From Veillonella sp. (lineage in GTDB: Bacteria; Bacillota; Negativicutes; Veillonellales; Veillonellaceae): a DNA stretch of 33,158 nt. Both the position numbers and the translations under genes were made by a program. The DNA lies in contig NZ_SVCB01000074.1 of NCBI RefSeq assembly GCF_015058545.1, positions 1-33,158 on the forward strand. Direction: 5' to 3'. The notes beneath the pieces were generated by a model. The model was given only the letters and a program-made list of their open reading frames with translations. It did not search any database and was not told the origin of the DNA. This document shows positions 21,625 through 29,310 of the stretch, in pieces (position 1 is the stretch's first letter; the number at the start of each line of letters is the position of its first letter).

Positions 21625-23859
21625 ATGAAAACAAATGGTGTGCGTGTGAAAAAAGGCCAAGCGGTGCTGGCCGGTCGTGTGTTGGGCGCCTTAGTATTAG
21701 GCAGTTTATGGAGTGTCACTGTGGGCAGTCCGGTTGAAGCGGCCCGTGATTACAGTAACTTGCAGGACTTGGGCAAAGTTACCTTAGTGGAAGAAAAGAA
21801 AGAGCCCGTAGTAGAACAGGCTCAGCCGGAAACAGCGTCTGAAGACACGTATGCCGGCGGCCAGGTGTCGCGTAAGAGCAGTATCGGTGTTTTGGGCAAA
21901 AAAGACTTCATGGAAGTGCCGTTCAATGTGATTTCCATTTCCGAAGAAACCATGCAGAACCAGCAGGCTAGCAACATTATCGACGTTGTGGCCAATGATC
22001 CGTCCGTAACGGATTTGACTTTGTCCGGTGCATCCAATGCATGGAGTATCCGCGGTTTTAAAACGACCCAACAGGATGTGCAGTTGAATGGCATTTACGG
22101 CGTTGCTCCGCGTTACTATACGGGCATTGAATACCTTGAAAACGTGGAAATTTTAAAAGGACCGAGCGCTATGCTTAGCGGTATGGCGCCGAATGATACG
22201 GTAGGCGGCGTTATTAACTATGTAACGAAGCATGCCGGTGACGAAGATAAAAATACGGTGACCCTTACTTATGGTGAAGGCCATCAGTTCACACAACAAC
22301 TCGATATGAGCCGCCGTTTTAACGACGGTAAATACGGGGTTCGTCTCAATATCTTAAACCGTGGCAGCCAGGAAGATGCGTACAAGAATGAATCCAACAG
22401 CGCCAACACCGTGTTTATGGGTTTTGACGCCAAAGGCGAACGTTGGCGTACCTCCCTTGATATGGGCTATATTTATAACGATATTGAAAACCCTCAGTAC
22501 CAGGTAACTATGTCGCAGGCTACGGCGAATAAGCTTACAGCCTTGCCGAGTGTGAGCGATGACGCTACGTTCGGGGCACCGGATACCTATCGCCGTGTGA
22601 CTGAGAAATTTGCCTTGTGGAAAGGGGAATATGACCTTAACAACGATTGGGCCGCTTGGGCTGCTTTTGGTATGCGTAATACCTCTCAGGATGGCTTATC
22701 TAACCGTTTCTTATTGAACAATGTAAACGGCAACGCCAGAGTCAGCTATGTGCACAACCGTCAGATCAATAAGGCAATCTCCAGTGAATTTGGCGTTCGC
22801 GGTCATGTGCAAACCGGCTCCTTGTCTCATGAAGTAAGCATCGCCGCTTCCCAGGTCCGTTACAAAGTGTATGAAGATAAACCAAGTGTAACGCCAACCT
22901 ATACAACGAATGTGTATAGCCCTTCTTGGCAGACTTATACCGACGGCAGCTATGGTCCGTACTTGATTCGTGATAATCGCGTGCAGCAAAGTGTGGGGAT
23001 TAACGATATTATCTCCACGGCCGATAATCGCTGGAACTTTATTCTCGGCGGTCGTATCCAGCAGGTAAAAGACACCTCTTACAGTTACAGCGGCAGCACG
23101 TTAAAGAGCACGACGCGCTATGACGAAACGGCCTTTACGCCAACTTTTGGCATCGTTCATAAAGTGAACGACCGTATGTCCCTCTACGCCAACTATGCGC
23201 AGGGTTTATCCTTAGGTGAAACGGCGCCGGACGGCACAGTCAATGCAGGTGACACTTTTTCACCGTATAAAACAACGCAATACGAAGTGGGCGCCAAATT
23301 TGATTTTGGTAAAATCGCCACTACCCTTAGTGCCTTTACCATGAAAAACCCAAGCTTCATCACCACGGATGACAACTACTATGCCTTAGCCGGTGAACAG
23401 CGTAACCGCGGGATTGAGCTCAGCGTATTCGGTGAACCACGTGAAGGTACCCGTATTTTGGGCGGTATTACCTTCATGGATGCTAAATACATTACCTTGG
23501 CTTCTTCCTATGCCGGCTACGAAGGTAATCAGGCTACCGGGGTACCGCGTTGGAGCGGCGTTATTGGCGTAGAACAGGACATTAAGAGCGTGGAAGGCTT
23601 ATCCGTTAATACGCGCTTGACCTATAACGGCAAGGCCTATGTAAATATGGCCAATACACTCAGCACAAGCCCATGGGTTCGTTGGGATTTGGGTGCCCGT
23701 TATAAATTTACTTGGGATAAAACACCAATGACCGTACGCGCCAATGTGTACAACGTACTTGATACCGTTAAATGGCATGCCCTTCAAGGCAGCACCACGA
23801 ATGCTATCTATCTTGGCAAAGGCCGCACCTTTACCTTATCCGTTTCCGCTGACTTCTAA
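21625..23859 (+). CDS. TonB-dependent siderophore-type receptor 2
   Basis: A 744-residue outer-membrane receptor. The signal peptide ends near VEA|AR; a segment NLQDLGKVTLVEE right after it matches the same position in receptor 1 and probably holds the TonB box. The plug (about 95-225) has the FhuA/FpvA-type sequences VPFNVISISEETM, WSIRGFKTTQQDVQLNGIYG and VEILKGPSAMLSGMAPNDTVGGVINYVTK. The barrel carries FTPTFGIVHKVNDRMSLYANYAQGL and QYEVGAKF, typical of siderophore receptors, and ends with Phe. AGAGGAG (21610-21616) supports ATG 21625 over an earlier in-frame start. First gene of operon 2. Confidence 0.93.
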   Translation: MKTNGVRVKKGQAVLAGRVLGALVLGSLWSVTVGSPVEAARDYSNLQDLGKVTLVEEKKEPVVEQAQPETASEDTYAGGQVSRKSSIGVLGKKDFMEVPFNVISISEETMQNQQASNIIDVVANDPSVTDLTLSGASNAWSIRGFKTTQQDVQLNGIYGVAPRYYTGIEYLENVEILKGPSAMLSGMAPNDTVGGVINYVTKHAGDEDKNTVTLTYGEGHQFTQQLDMSRRFNDGKYGVRLNILNRGSQEDAYKNESNSANTVFMGFDAKGERWRTSLDMGYIYNDIENPQYQVTMSQATANKLTALPSVSDDATFGAPDTYRRVTEKFALWKGEYDLNNDWAAWAAFGMRNTSQDGLSNRFLLNNVNGNARVSYVHNRQINKAISSEFGVRGHVQTGSLSHEVSIAASQVRYKVYEDKPSVTPTYTTNVYSPSWQTYTDGSYGPYLIRDNRVQQSVGINDIISTADNRWNFILGGRIQQVKDTSYSYSGSTLKSTTRYDETAFTPTFGIVHKVNDRMSLYANYAQGLSLGETAPDGTVNAGDTFSPYKTTQYEVGAKFDFGKIATTLSAFTMKNPSFITTDDNYYALAGEQRNRGIELSVFGEPREGTRILGGITFMDAKYITLASSYAGYEGNQATGVPRWSGVIGVEQDIKSVEGLSVNTRLTYNGKAYVNMANTLSTSPWVRWDLGARYKFTWDKTPMTVRANVYNVLDTVKWHALQGSTTNAIYLGKGRTFTLSVSADF

Positions 23860-23871
23860 TCGAGGCAATGT

Positions 23872-24867
23872 ATGAATTGGTATAAAAGACCTTGGCTTTT
23901 GGGGAGTTTACTGTTCGTAGGACTCATTCTGTTAGCCGGCTATTCGCTTACCGTAGGGGCTCGTCATATTCCGCTACCGATTATCTGGAAAGCGCTAGTC
24001 GCCTATGATCCGTCGCAAGTGGATGAGCTCTTGGTGCGCACCTTGCGTGTGCCACGGCTTTTGTTGGCGTTGGCTTGCGGTCTCAGTTTTGGCGTAGCCG
24101 GGGCTTTGATGCAGGGAATTACGAATAATCCCATGGCCAGCCCTTCTATTATGGGGGTTAACTCCGGTGCTGCACTGGGCCTCGCGGTAGCTATGATTCT
24201 CTTGCCTGACAGCAGTTTGAACATTACCATACTATTTGCTTTTGCCGGTGCAGCGCTGGCGACGGTTATCATCATGGCCTTGGCGAATCGCAACGGCAGT
24301 CGTATGTCGCCGGTCTTCTTGGCCTTGGCAGGGACCGCCGTCAGTGCCGTATTGCTCGCTATTACGCAAGCTTTGGTCGTCTATTTTGATGTAGCTCAAG
24401 ATTTGAGCTATTGGACGGCCGGCGGTATCAGCGGCGTGCGCATGCCACAGGTACTCCTTTTATGGCCTTGGACACTTTTGGGGCTTATTATGGCGGTGGC
24501 TTTGTCAAAATCTGTAACGTTGCTCAGTTTCGGTGAAGAGATGGCTATTGGTCTGGGCGGCCATATGGGACGTATTCGCTTTTTGGCAGGCCTCGCCGTA
24601 TTAATTCTTTGCGGCTCTGCTGTAGCTATTGCGGGACCTATCGGCTTTGTAGGGCTTGTGACACCCCATATGGCACGCCAATTGGTGGGGATTGATTATC
24701 GTAAAGTCATTCCCATTACGGCACTCTTAGGCGCTATTTTGTTGGTAGCCGCCGATTTAGTAGCCCGCGGTGCGGCATCGCCTTTTGAAATACCCTTGGG
24801 CGCTATTACAGCGCTCATTGGGGTGTCGTTCTTCCTCTATTTAGCGAATCGAAAGGGGGCAAGGTAA
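23872..24867 (+). CDS. FecCD-family ABC permease A (operon 2)
   Basis: A 331-residue inner-membrane permease with about ten helices. Signatures include TLRVPRLLLALACGLSFGVAGALMQ, NNPMASPSIMGVNSGAALG and GPIGFVGLVTPHMARQLVG, the last being the loop that contacts the ATPase. It starts 12 bases after the receptor stop, with GAGG as ribosome site, and its stop overlaps the next permease by one base (TAATG). Two different FecCD genes in one operon suggest a heterodimer, as in FepD-FepG. Confidence 0.93.
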   Translation: MNWYKRPWLLGSLLFVGLILLAGYSLTVGARHIPLPIIWKALVAYDPSQVDELLVRTLRVPRLLLALACGLSFGVAGALMQGITNNPMASPSIMGVNSGAALGLAVAMILLPDSSLNITILFAFAGAALATVIIMALANRNGSRMSPVFLALAGTAVSAVLLAITQALVVYFDVAQDLSYWTAGGISGVRMPQVLLLWPWTLLGLIMAVALSKSVTLLSFGEEMAIGLGGHMGRIRFLAGLAVLILCGSAVAIAGPIGFVGLVTPHMARQLVGIDYRKVIPITALLGAILLVAADLVARGAASPFEIPLGAITALIGVSFFLYLANRKGAR

Positions 24868-25874
24868 TGACGCTGCGTCAAAAACAATTTGCCCTCTACA
24901 GTTCGGCTTTTCTGGCCTTGTTAGTACTATTCTTTTTCCTTCACGTGAGCACCGGTTTTACCTATTATTCGCATAGTCATTTATTGGCTATTTTGCTGGG
25001 CGGTGGCACGGCGGAAGAAAATACCATCGTTTTTGATTTTCGTTTGGTACGCGCCGTATTGGCCGTGCTAATCGGCATGGGACTCGCTCTTTCCGGGGCT
25101 GTATTCCAGCAGCTTACGCGCAATGAATTGGCCGGACCGGGCCTTTTGGGCGTCAATGCCGGGGCCGGCCTGGGCGTTATGATTTTAATTTTTCTAACGC
25201 CTGTGGATCAGGGCCTTCCTATTTGGTCGCTGCCCATTGTAGCGGTTGTGGGAGCGCTCATCGCGGCGGGGAGTATTTTTGCACTGGCTATGCGTAAAAA
25301 CGAAGCGGGCGGCACCTATGCCTTGGTGCTCAGCGGTATTACCTTAACAGCCGGTATTCATGCGTTACAGACCTTATTAATCGTTATGTTATCGCCTGAA
25401 AAATTCAATCAGGTCAACACCTGGATTATCGGAAATATTGCAGGAAATACATGGGCTCATGTGGTAATTTTGGTGGCGGTGGTACTGATTTTAGCCGTTG
25501 TACTATATTCAAATAGGACGACTTTAAATATTCTCAGTCTGCGCGATGAAACGGCCATCGGTCTTGGCGTATCCTTAAAACGCAGTCGTTTGGGATTTTT
25601 AATTTTAGGTGTTATTTTAGCCGCCACCTGTGTAGCGGTTGGCGGCAGTATCGGCTTTATCGGCCTTGTGGCGCCGCATATTGCGCGCCGCTTGGTAGGG
25701 GCTGATGCGACCTATGTATTGCCCCTTACGGCGTTAATCGGCGCCTGGCTTTTGGTAACCGCCGATTGGGTGGGCCGCGTTATTATTGCCCCGGATGAAA
25801 TGTTGGTGGGCATCGTGGTAGCGCTTATCGGGGCACCGTATTTTCTCTTTATTTTGGCACGGAAGCGAGGTTAG
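24867..25874 (+). CDS. FecCD-family ABC permease B (operon 2)
   Basis: A 335-residue paralogue of the preceding permease and its presumed heterodimer partner. Signatures: RLVRAVLAVLIGMGLALSGAVFQ, RNELAGPGLLGVNAGAGLG and GSIGFIGLVAPHIARRLVG. The start ATG overlaps the stop of permease A, so translation is coupled; GGGGGCAAGG lies upstream. The ATPase follows after three bases. Confidence 0.93.
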   Translation: MTLRQKQFALYSSAFLALLVLFFFLHVSTGFTYYSHSHLLAILLGGGTAEENTIVFDFRLVRAVLAVLIGMGLALSGAVFQQLTRNELAGPGLLGVNAGAGLGVMILIFLTPVDQGLPIWSLPIVAVVGALIAAGSIFALAMRKNEAGGTYALVLSGITLTAGIHALQTLLIVMLSPEKFNQVNTWIIGNIAGNTWAHVVILVAVVLILAVVLYSNRTTLNILSLRDETAIGLGVSLKRSRLGFLILGVILAATCVAVGGSIGFIGLVAPHIARRLVGADATYVLPLTALIGAWLLVTADWVGRVIIAPDEMLVGIVVALIGAPYFLFILARKRG

Positions 25875-25877
25875 ATC

Positions 25878-26732
25878 ATGGACCATTCTACAGCGAATCA
25901 GTCCGCAATGAATCAAGATGTAGCAAATTCGTCTACAAAAACAGATATTTGGATAGAAGGCTTGCGCACGGGCTATGATAAAACCGTCATTATCGATGAT
26001 TTAAACCTTACGATTCCCCGTGGCAAAGTAACGGCCTTAATCGGTTCCAACGGTTGCGGCAAGTCGACTTTACTAAAAACGATATGCCGTATCATTACAC
26101 CTATGGCGGGGACGGTCTATCTTGATGGGCAAGATATTCATAAGGAAAATACGAAGGATTTGGCTAAAAAAATCGCTATTTTGCCGCAACATCCGACGGC
26201 GCCGGAAGGTCTTACCATACGTGAACTGATTGCCTATGGTCGAGCTCCGTATAAAAACGGCATTTTCACCCGTATGAAACGGGAAGACCGGGATATTATT
26301 GACTGGGCCTTAAAGGTGACGCATTTGGAAGATTTAAAAGATCGACCGATTCATCGTCTGTCCGGCGGGCAACGTCAACGCGCCTGGATTGCTATGGCCA
26401 TTGCGCAAGATACGGAAATTTTATTCTTGGATGAGCCTACCAGTTTCTTGGATATTGCCCATCAGCTTGAAGTATTGCAATTAGTGGCTGAGCTTAATAA
26501 GACATATGGTAAAACTATCATCATGGTACTTCATGAGCTCAATCAGGCCGCTCGTTTCGCGGACCATATTATTGCCATGAAGGATGGGACCGTTCGCTTC
26601 GAAGGTTCCCCGGAAACAGTGTTCACCGCTGACATGTTGGCCGATGTATTCGGCATTACCGCCATGATTATGAAAGACCCGCTGACGCGTTTGACGTTTT
26701 GCATTCCGCAAAATGTGGGAGGCTCCCTATGA
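25878..26732 (+). CDS. ABC transporter ATPase, FepC type (operon 2)
   Basis: A 284-residue nucleotide-binding subunit with all motifs: Walker A GSNGCGKST (56-64), Q-loop ILPQ, signature LSGGQRQRAW, Walker B ILFLDEPTSFLD, and the switch His in VLHELNQA. The N-terminal 20 residues are a polar tail absent from most relatives; an internal ATG (residue 11) could be an alternative start. It belongs to the iron-chelate group by the sequence TIRELIAYGRAPYKNG. It powers the adjacent permease pair. Confidence 0.94.
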   Translation: MDHSTANQSAMNQDVANSSTKTDIWIEGLRTGYDKTVIIDDLNLTIPRGKVTALIGSNGCGKSTLLKTICRIITPMAGTVYLDGQDIHKENTKDLAKKIAILPQHPTAPEGLTIRELIAYGRAPYKNGIFTRMKREDRDIIDWALKVTHLEDLKDRPIHRLSGGQRQRAWIAMAIAQDTEILFLDEPTSFLDIAHQLEVLQLVAELNKTYGKTIIMVLHELNQAARFADHIIAMKDGTVRFEGSPETVFTADMLADVFGITAMIMKDPLTRLTFCIPQNVGGSL

Positions 26733-26757
26733 GACGATTGAATAGGGGAGGCTTGTT

Positions 26758-27885
26758 ATGAGAATTTTGAAAAAGTGGTGCCCAACGAAGCTTTGGCGTA
26801 ATACGTTAACGCTGTTCGGCCTTTTATCGATGGTCCTGCTCGCCGGCTGCAGCAATATAAACTGGTCGGTAAAACCGAGCTTAACGGCTGCCAATGCTAA
26901 ACCTAAGCCACTATTTGAGGCTTCTGTATTGCGCAGTGATACGCCGGCCGAAATTGATGCGGAACTGGCCAACCGGCGCGTGCAAATGCAAAAGAAAGCG
27001 GATGCTCTTTTTACCGAAAAAGATGGGCAGCTGATTCTAAAGCATAAATACGGTACAACCGTGATTCCTAAAGAAGCCAAGCGGGTCGTTGTTATTCGCT
27101 TGGAAGACCCTATGGCGGCTCTCGGTGCACCTATGGTGGGGGCCTATAATCCGCCAACCTTTTATCTTCACGACGAATTGACGGCCCAAGGGGTAGAACC
27201 TATCAGCATCAACGAAAATATTAAGGCTATCAACATGGAGCAGGTACAGGCGCTCAAGCCGGACTTGATTTTGCTCCGCGATTCCTTTGACCGCAACACC
27301 TATGTGGCGCTCAGTAAAATTGCCCCCGTAGCAGCACTTAAATTGCAAGATACGGAAGTGACTTTATTGGCCTTAGGGCGCATTCTGAATCGTGAAAAAG
27401 AGGCATCGGACCGTTTACAACGCTATTATAACCATGTCAAAGAGGCCCGCATGGAGATTAAAGGTCATATCGGCAATGCACCTGTCGCCCTTTTGCGTGT
27501 CATGCGCAAAGAAGTGCGACTCTATCCGTATTCGACGAACGATATTAATCGTTTTATGTATGAGCTTTTGAACTTGCGTCCGGATCCGATGTCAGTGGCC
27601 CAAGATTCGGGGGATACCAATGTGGTGTCCTTGGAAATGTTGCCGGAACTCAAGGCGGAGTATTTGATTGTAGCCAGTGGTTATGGCCCGAGCAGTAATG
27701 GCAATGCCGGAGCGGCTCAAAAATACTATGAAGAACTGCAGACCGATCCGTTGTGGCAGACCATTCCGGCTGTTAAAGACGGTCATATCCTCAATGTAAA
27801 TCCGGTCCTTTGGAATGCTCACGGGATTATTGCCAAGGAGCGAGCGATTGAAGATTTACGACGTTATTTGACGACGGTAAAATAA
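26758..27885 (+). CDS. Iron-chelate binding lipoprotein (operon 2)
   Basis: A 375-residue class III binding protein (FepB/FhuD group). A signal with lipobox LLAGC puts the lipidated Cys at residue 31. After an unusually long spacer (about 32-95) the lobes begin with KRVVVIRLEDPMAALGAPMVG; the QVQALKPDLILLRD hinge motif, KIAPVAALK and a long central helix with RLQRYYNHV follow, and the C-lobe ends YEELQTDPLWQTIPAVKDGHILNVNP. It hands the ligand to the permease pair. GGGGAGG at 26745-26751 supports the start. In operon 1 the matching gene carries a stop codon, so this may be the only working binding protein. Confidence 0.9.
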   Translation: MRILKKWCPTKLWRNTLTLFGLLSMVLLAGCSNINWSVKPSLTAANAKPKPLFEASVLRSDTPAEIDAELANRRVQMQKKADALFTEKDGQLILKHKYGTTVIPKEAKRVVVIRLEDPMAALGAPMVGAYNPPTFYLHDELTAQGVEPISINENIKAINMEQVQALKPDLILLRDSFDRNTYVALSKIAPVAALKLQDTEVTLLALGRILNREKEASDRLQRYYNHVKEARMEIKGHIGNAPVALLRVMRKEVRLYPYSTNDINRFMYELLNLRPDPMSVAQDSGDTNVVSLEMLPELKAEYLIVASGYGPSSNGNAGAAQKYYEELQTDPLWQTIPAVKDGHILNVNPVLWNAHGIIAKERAIEDLRRYLTTVK

Positions 27886-28034
27886 AACTTAATTTCACGG
27901 AACGTTATAATATGAATTGTCAATGAGTCATTTTTAATATAAAATATAATCATGATAAGACATTTTTAAGATTCAATCTTGGGGACGATTGATAAAGATG
28001 ATTTGTTTAGGGATAGCGAATTTAGAGGTGACTT
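27886..28034 (+). promoter_or_regulatory. Gap with a possible promoter for the lipoprotein gene
   Basis: TATAAT at 27945-27950 is a good -10; TTGTCA (27917-27922) is 22 bases away, too far, but 15 bases from an overlapping TATAAA (27938-27943). No terminator for the operon is visible, so the next gene may be co-transcribed. Confidence 0.35.
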
Positions 28035-28613
28035 ATGAAACGAATATTGACATTGCTGATGATGATACTTTCGTTATTTGTTATGACCGGTTGTATGGGG
28101 GATAAACAGACTTCGGCCCCGACACAGCCGAGCATTTTTACAGACCAGACGATAATTACAAAAGCGATGAATGAGCTTCGCGAGTTGCCGGAGCTCAAGG
28201 GGAAAGATTTGAAACTATTCCAAGATGTGACTATCGCGGATCATGAAGGTATTGGCAATGTGATTGACCTTGATTTGCTAAAACCGGATACGACCGATAA
28301 GGTTGACCACTATACCTATATTGATGGAAAATGGACCGGTCCCGAGCCGGTGCAGTTGACCGGTGACGGCAATATGGATGATAACATTATGCCGATTAAC
28401 AGCATTGACTTTTCAAAGATAACGCAAATTTATAAGATTGCTGATGAAAAGGCTAAGTCTATTGAACAGGGCAAAGTGGCCAAAGATTTAATCTATGAAT
28501 TCGATATCGATGCCCGCATGTACCGTGCGCACATTCATATCGAGGGGGCTTGTGAAAAATACACCGGCATCTTTGATGCACAGGGGAATTTAATCATGAT
28601 GCGCAAGGAATAA
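28035..28613 (+). CDS. Lipoprotein of unknown function
   Basis: A 192-residue protein with a lipoprotein signal, MKRILTLLMMILSLFVMTGC, Cys20 being the probable lipid site (the -3 residue is Met, slightly atypical). The mature part begins with a low-complexity linker, then alternating strands and helices: IITKAMNELRELPELKGKDLKLFQDV, GNVIDLDLLKPD, HYTYIDGKWTGPEPVQLTGD, and a C-terminal strand pair ending LIMMRKE. I do not recognise a family. AGAGGTGA lies upstream as ribosome site. It trails the uptake operon, which suggests but does not prove a link; a strong hairpin follows. Confidence 0.75.
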   Translation: MKRILTLLMMILSLFVMTGCMGDKQTSAPTQPSIFTDQTIITKAMNELRELPELKGKDLKLFQDVTIADHEGIGNVIDLDLLKPDTTDKVDHYTYIDGKWTGPEPVQLTGDGNMDDNIMPINSIDFSKITQIYKIADEKAKSIEQGKVAKDLIYEFDIDARMYRAHIHIEGACEKYTGIFDAQGNLIMMRKE

Positions 28614-28662
28614 CCTGTTGAGATGTCCTAGGTAAAATATGAAATTATCTGACATAAATACA

Positions 28663-28720
28663 AAAAGGTACATAAAATATGCAACATAAATTATGCATAT
28701 TTTATGTACCTTTTGTTTTT
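28663..28720 (+). terminator. Very long perfect terminator hairpin
   Basis: Twenty-one consecutive pairs between 28663-28683 and 28694-28714 (arms begin AAAAGGTACATA and end TATGTACCTTTT) around a 10-base loop, followed by GTTTTT. It ends the lipoprotein unit and the T-rich tail overlaps the promoter of the toxin gene. Confidence 0.85.
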
Positions 28721-28740
28721 GATTAGTGCTATACTATATT
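28713..28740 (+). promoter_or_regulatory. Probable toxin promoter
   Basis: TTGTTT (28713-28718) and TATATT (28735-28740) are 16 bases apart; a second -10 candidate, TATACT (28730-28735), overlaps. The predicted leader of about 45 bases contains GTTAGGTTCATCG, a motif repeated downstream. Confidence 0.5.
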
Positions 28741-28792
28741 TCGAGAGTCATTAACGTGAGTTAGGTTCATCGCCATGAAAGGCGGTGATACT

Positions 28793-28870
28793 ATGACTGT
28801 ATATGAAGACTTATCTTTAATGATAGCTTTTGCTACACTTGTGGTATTAATTATTTCTTTTAAAAGATAA
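28793..28870 (+). CDS. Holin-like toxin of a type I toxin-antitoxin system
   Basis: A 25-residue peptide, MTVYEDLSLMIAFATLVVLI then ISFKR: a short polar start, one membrane helix and a basic end. This is the pattern of the putative holin-like toxin family of Firmicutes (MxTYExLSLMIxFxTLVV), whose members insert in the inner membrane. The ribosome site AAAGGCGGTGA (28778-28788) is partly paired: CGCC (28771-28774) with GGCG (28781-28784), a means of lowering translation common in type I toxins. A converging promoter downstream would make an antisense antitoxin RNA. The gene is too short for most gene callers. Confidence 0.85.
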   Translation: MTVYEDLSLMIAFATLVVLIISFKR

Positions 28871-28980
28871 GAAATAGACCTAACGTAAAAGAAGTATTCG
28901 CAGTACTTCACACGTTAGGTCTATCATTTCCAACCATTTAGATGAGCCTAACGCCAACACACGTTAATAACTCTCTTTGT
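28860..28980 (-). ncRNA. Predicted antisense antitoxin RNA
   Basis: The minus-strand promoter at 29015-28987 should start an RNA near 28980 that runs towards the toxin gene and ends after the hairpin at 28924-28874, followed on that strand by TTTCTTATCTTTT. It would overlap the toxin mRNA 3' end including the stop codon. Its 5' part carries TTATTAACGTG and GCGTTAGGCTCATC, close to the toxin leader TTAACGTGAGTTAGGTTCATCG. Existence and boundaries are inferred from promoter and terminator only. Confidence 0.6.
28874..28924. terminator. Bidirectional hairpin between toxin and antitoxin
   Basis: ATAGACCTAACGT (28874-28886) pairs with ACGTTAGGTCTAT (28912-28924), 13 perfect pairs, with an inner GAAGTA/TACTTC stem. 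The T-richer flank is on the minus strand, so it should end the antisense RNA; it may also end the toxin mRNA. Confidence 0.75.
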
Positions 28981-28986
28981 ACGTTA

Positions 28987-29015
28987 AGTATAACACAAGT
29001 GTATTGTAAAGGCAA
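28987..29015 (-). promoter_or_regulatory. Antisense (antitoxin) promoter
   Basis: Read on the minus strand, TTGCCT (29015-29010), a 17-base spacer and TATACT (28992-28987): better than the toxin promoter, as expected for an antitoxin RNA in excess. Confidence 0.65.
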
Positions 29016-29118
29016 AAGAAATGGGCATAAAAGGTAAAAAAGTGTTTATAAAATAAGCGTGTTTTTGTACAAAATTTTCATAATGTACAGAAAATTTTAT
29101 TAGCTTGTAACCGAGGCC

Positions 29119-29203
29119 TTTACAAATCGAAAATTTTAGATTATAATATAGCTAGTTAGATACATCTAATTAGATATATTTGAAAGATATCTATATAATC
29201 TAA
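29119..29203 (+). promoter_or_regulatory. marR promoter with palindromic operators
   Basis: TTTACA (29119-29124), a 17-base spacer and TATAAT (29142-29147) form a strong promoter with a start near 29154. Directly at the start lies TTAGAT-AC-ATCTAA (29156-29169), and next to it TTAGAT (29170-29175) with ATCTAA (29198-29203). The repeated TTAGAT/ATCTAA half-sites suit a MarR-type dimer and imply autorepression. The gap 28925-29118 otherwise shows only the antisense promoter and AT-rich sequence. Confidence 0.7.
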
Positions 29204-29223
29204 TGTAATTTATATGTCCACCT

Positions 29224-29251
29224 TGGCGGAGAAGGAGGGATTGAATCCCAC
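29224..29251 (-). other. tRNA-Ser-like 3'-end remnant
   Basis: Read on the minus strand these 28 bases parse as T-arm GTGGG-ATTCAAT-CCCTC, acceptor strand CTTCTCC, discriminator G and CCA: exactly the lengths 5-7-5-7-1-3 of a tRNA end, closest to serine tRNAs. CCCTCGGGG just before it (29262-29254) resembles a variable arm. The anticodon half and the 5' acceptor strand GGAGAAG are absent and the T-loop is off consensus, so it is not a working tRNA. It may be a relic attachment site, or chance in the marR leader. Confidence 0.4.
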
Positions 29252-29310
29252 GGCCCCGAGGGTTGACGAAATAGTATTTTAGGAAAACATCGTATGAAGG
29301 GGTTGATGCT

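Noticed and set aside
29217..29275. Complete tRNA or known riboswitch in the marR leader
   Set aside because: Only a T-arm/acceptor-like 3' end is present on the minus strand; no matching 5' half and no riboswitch motif I know.
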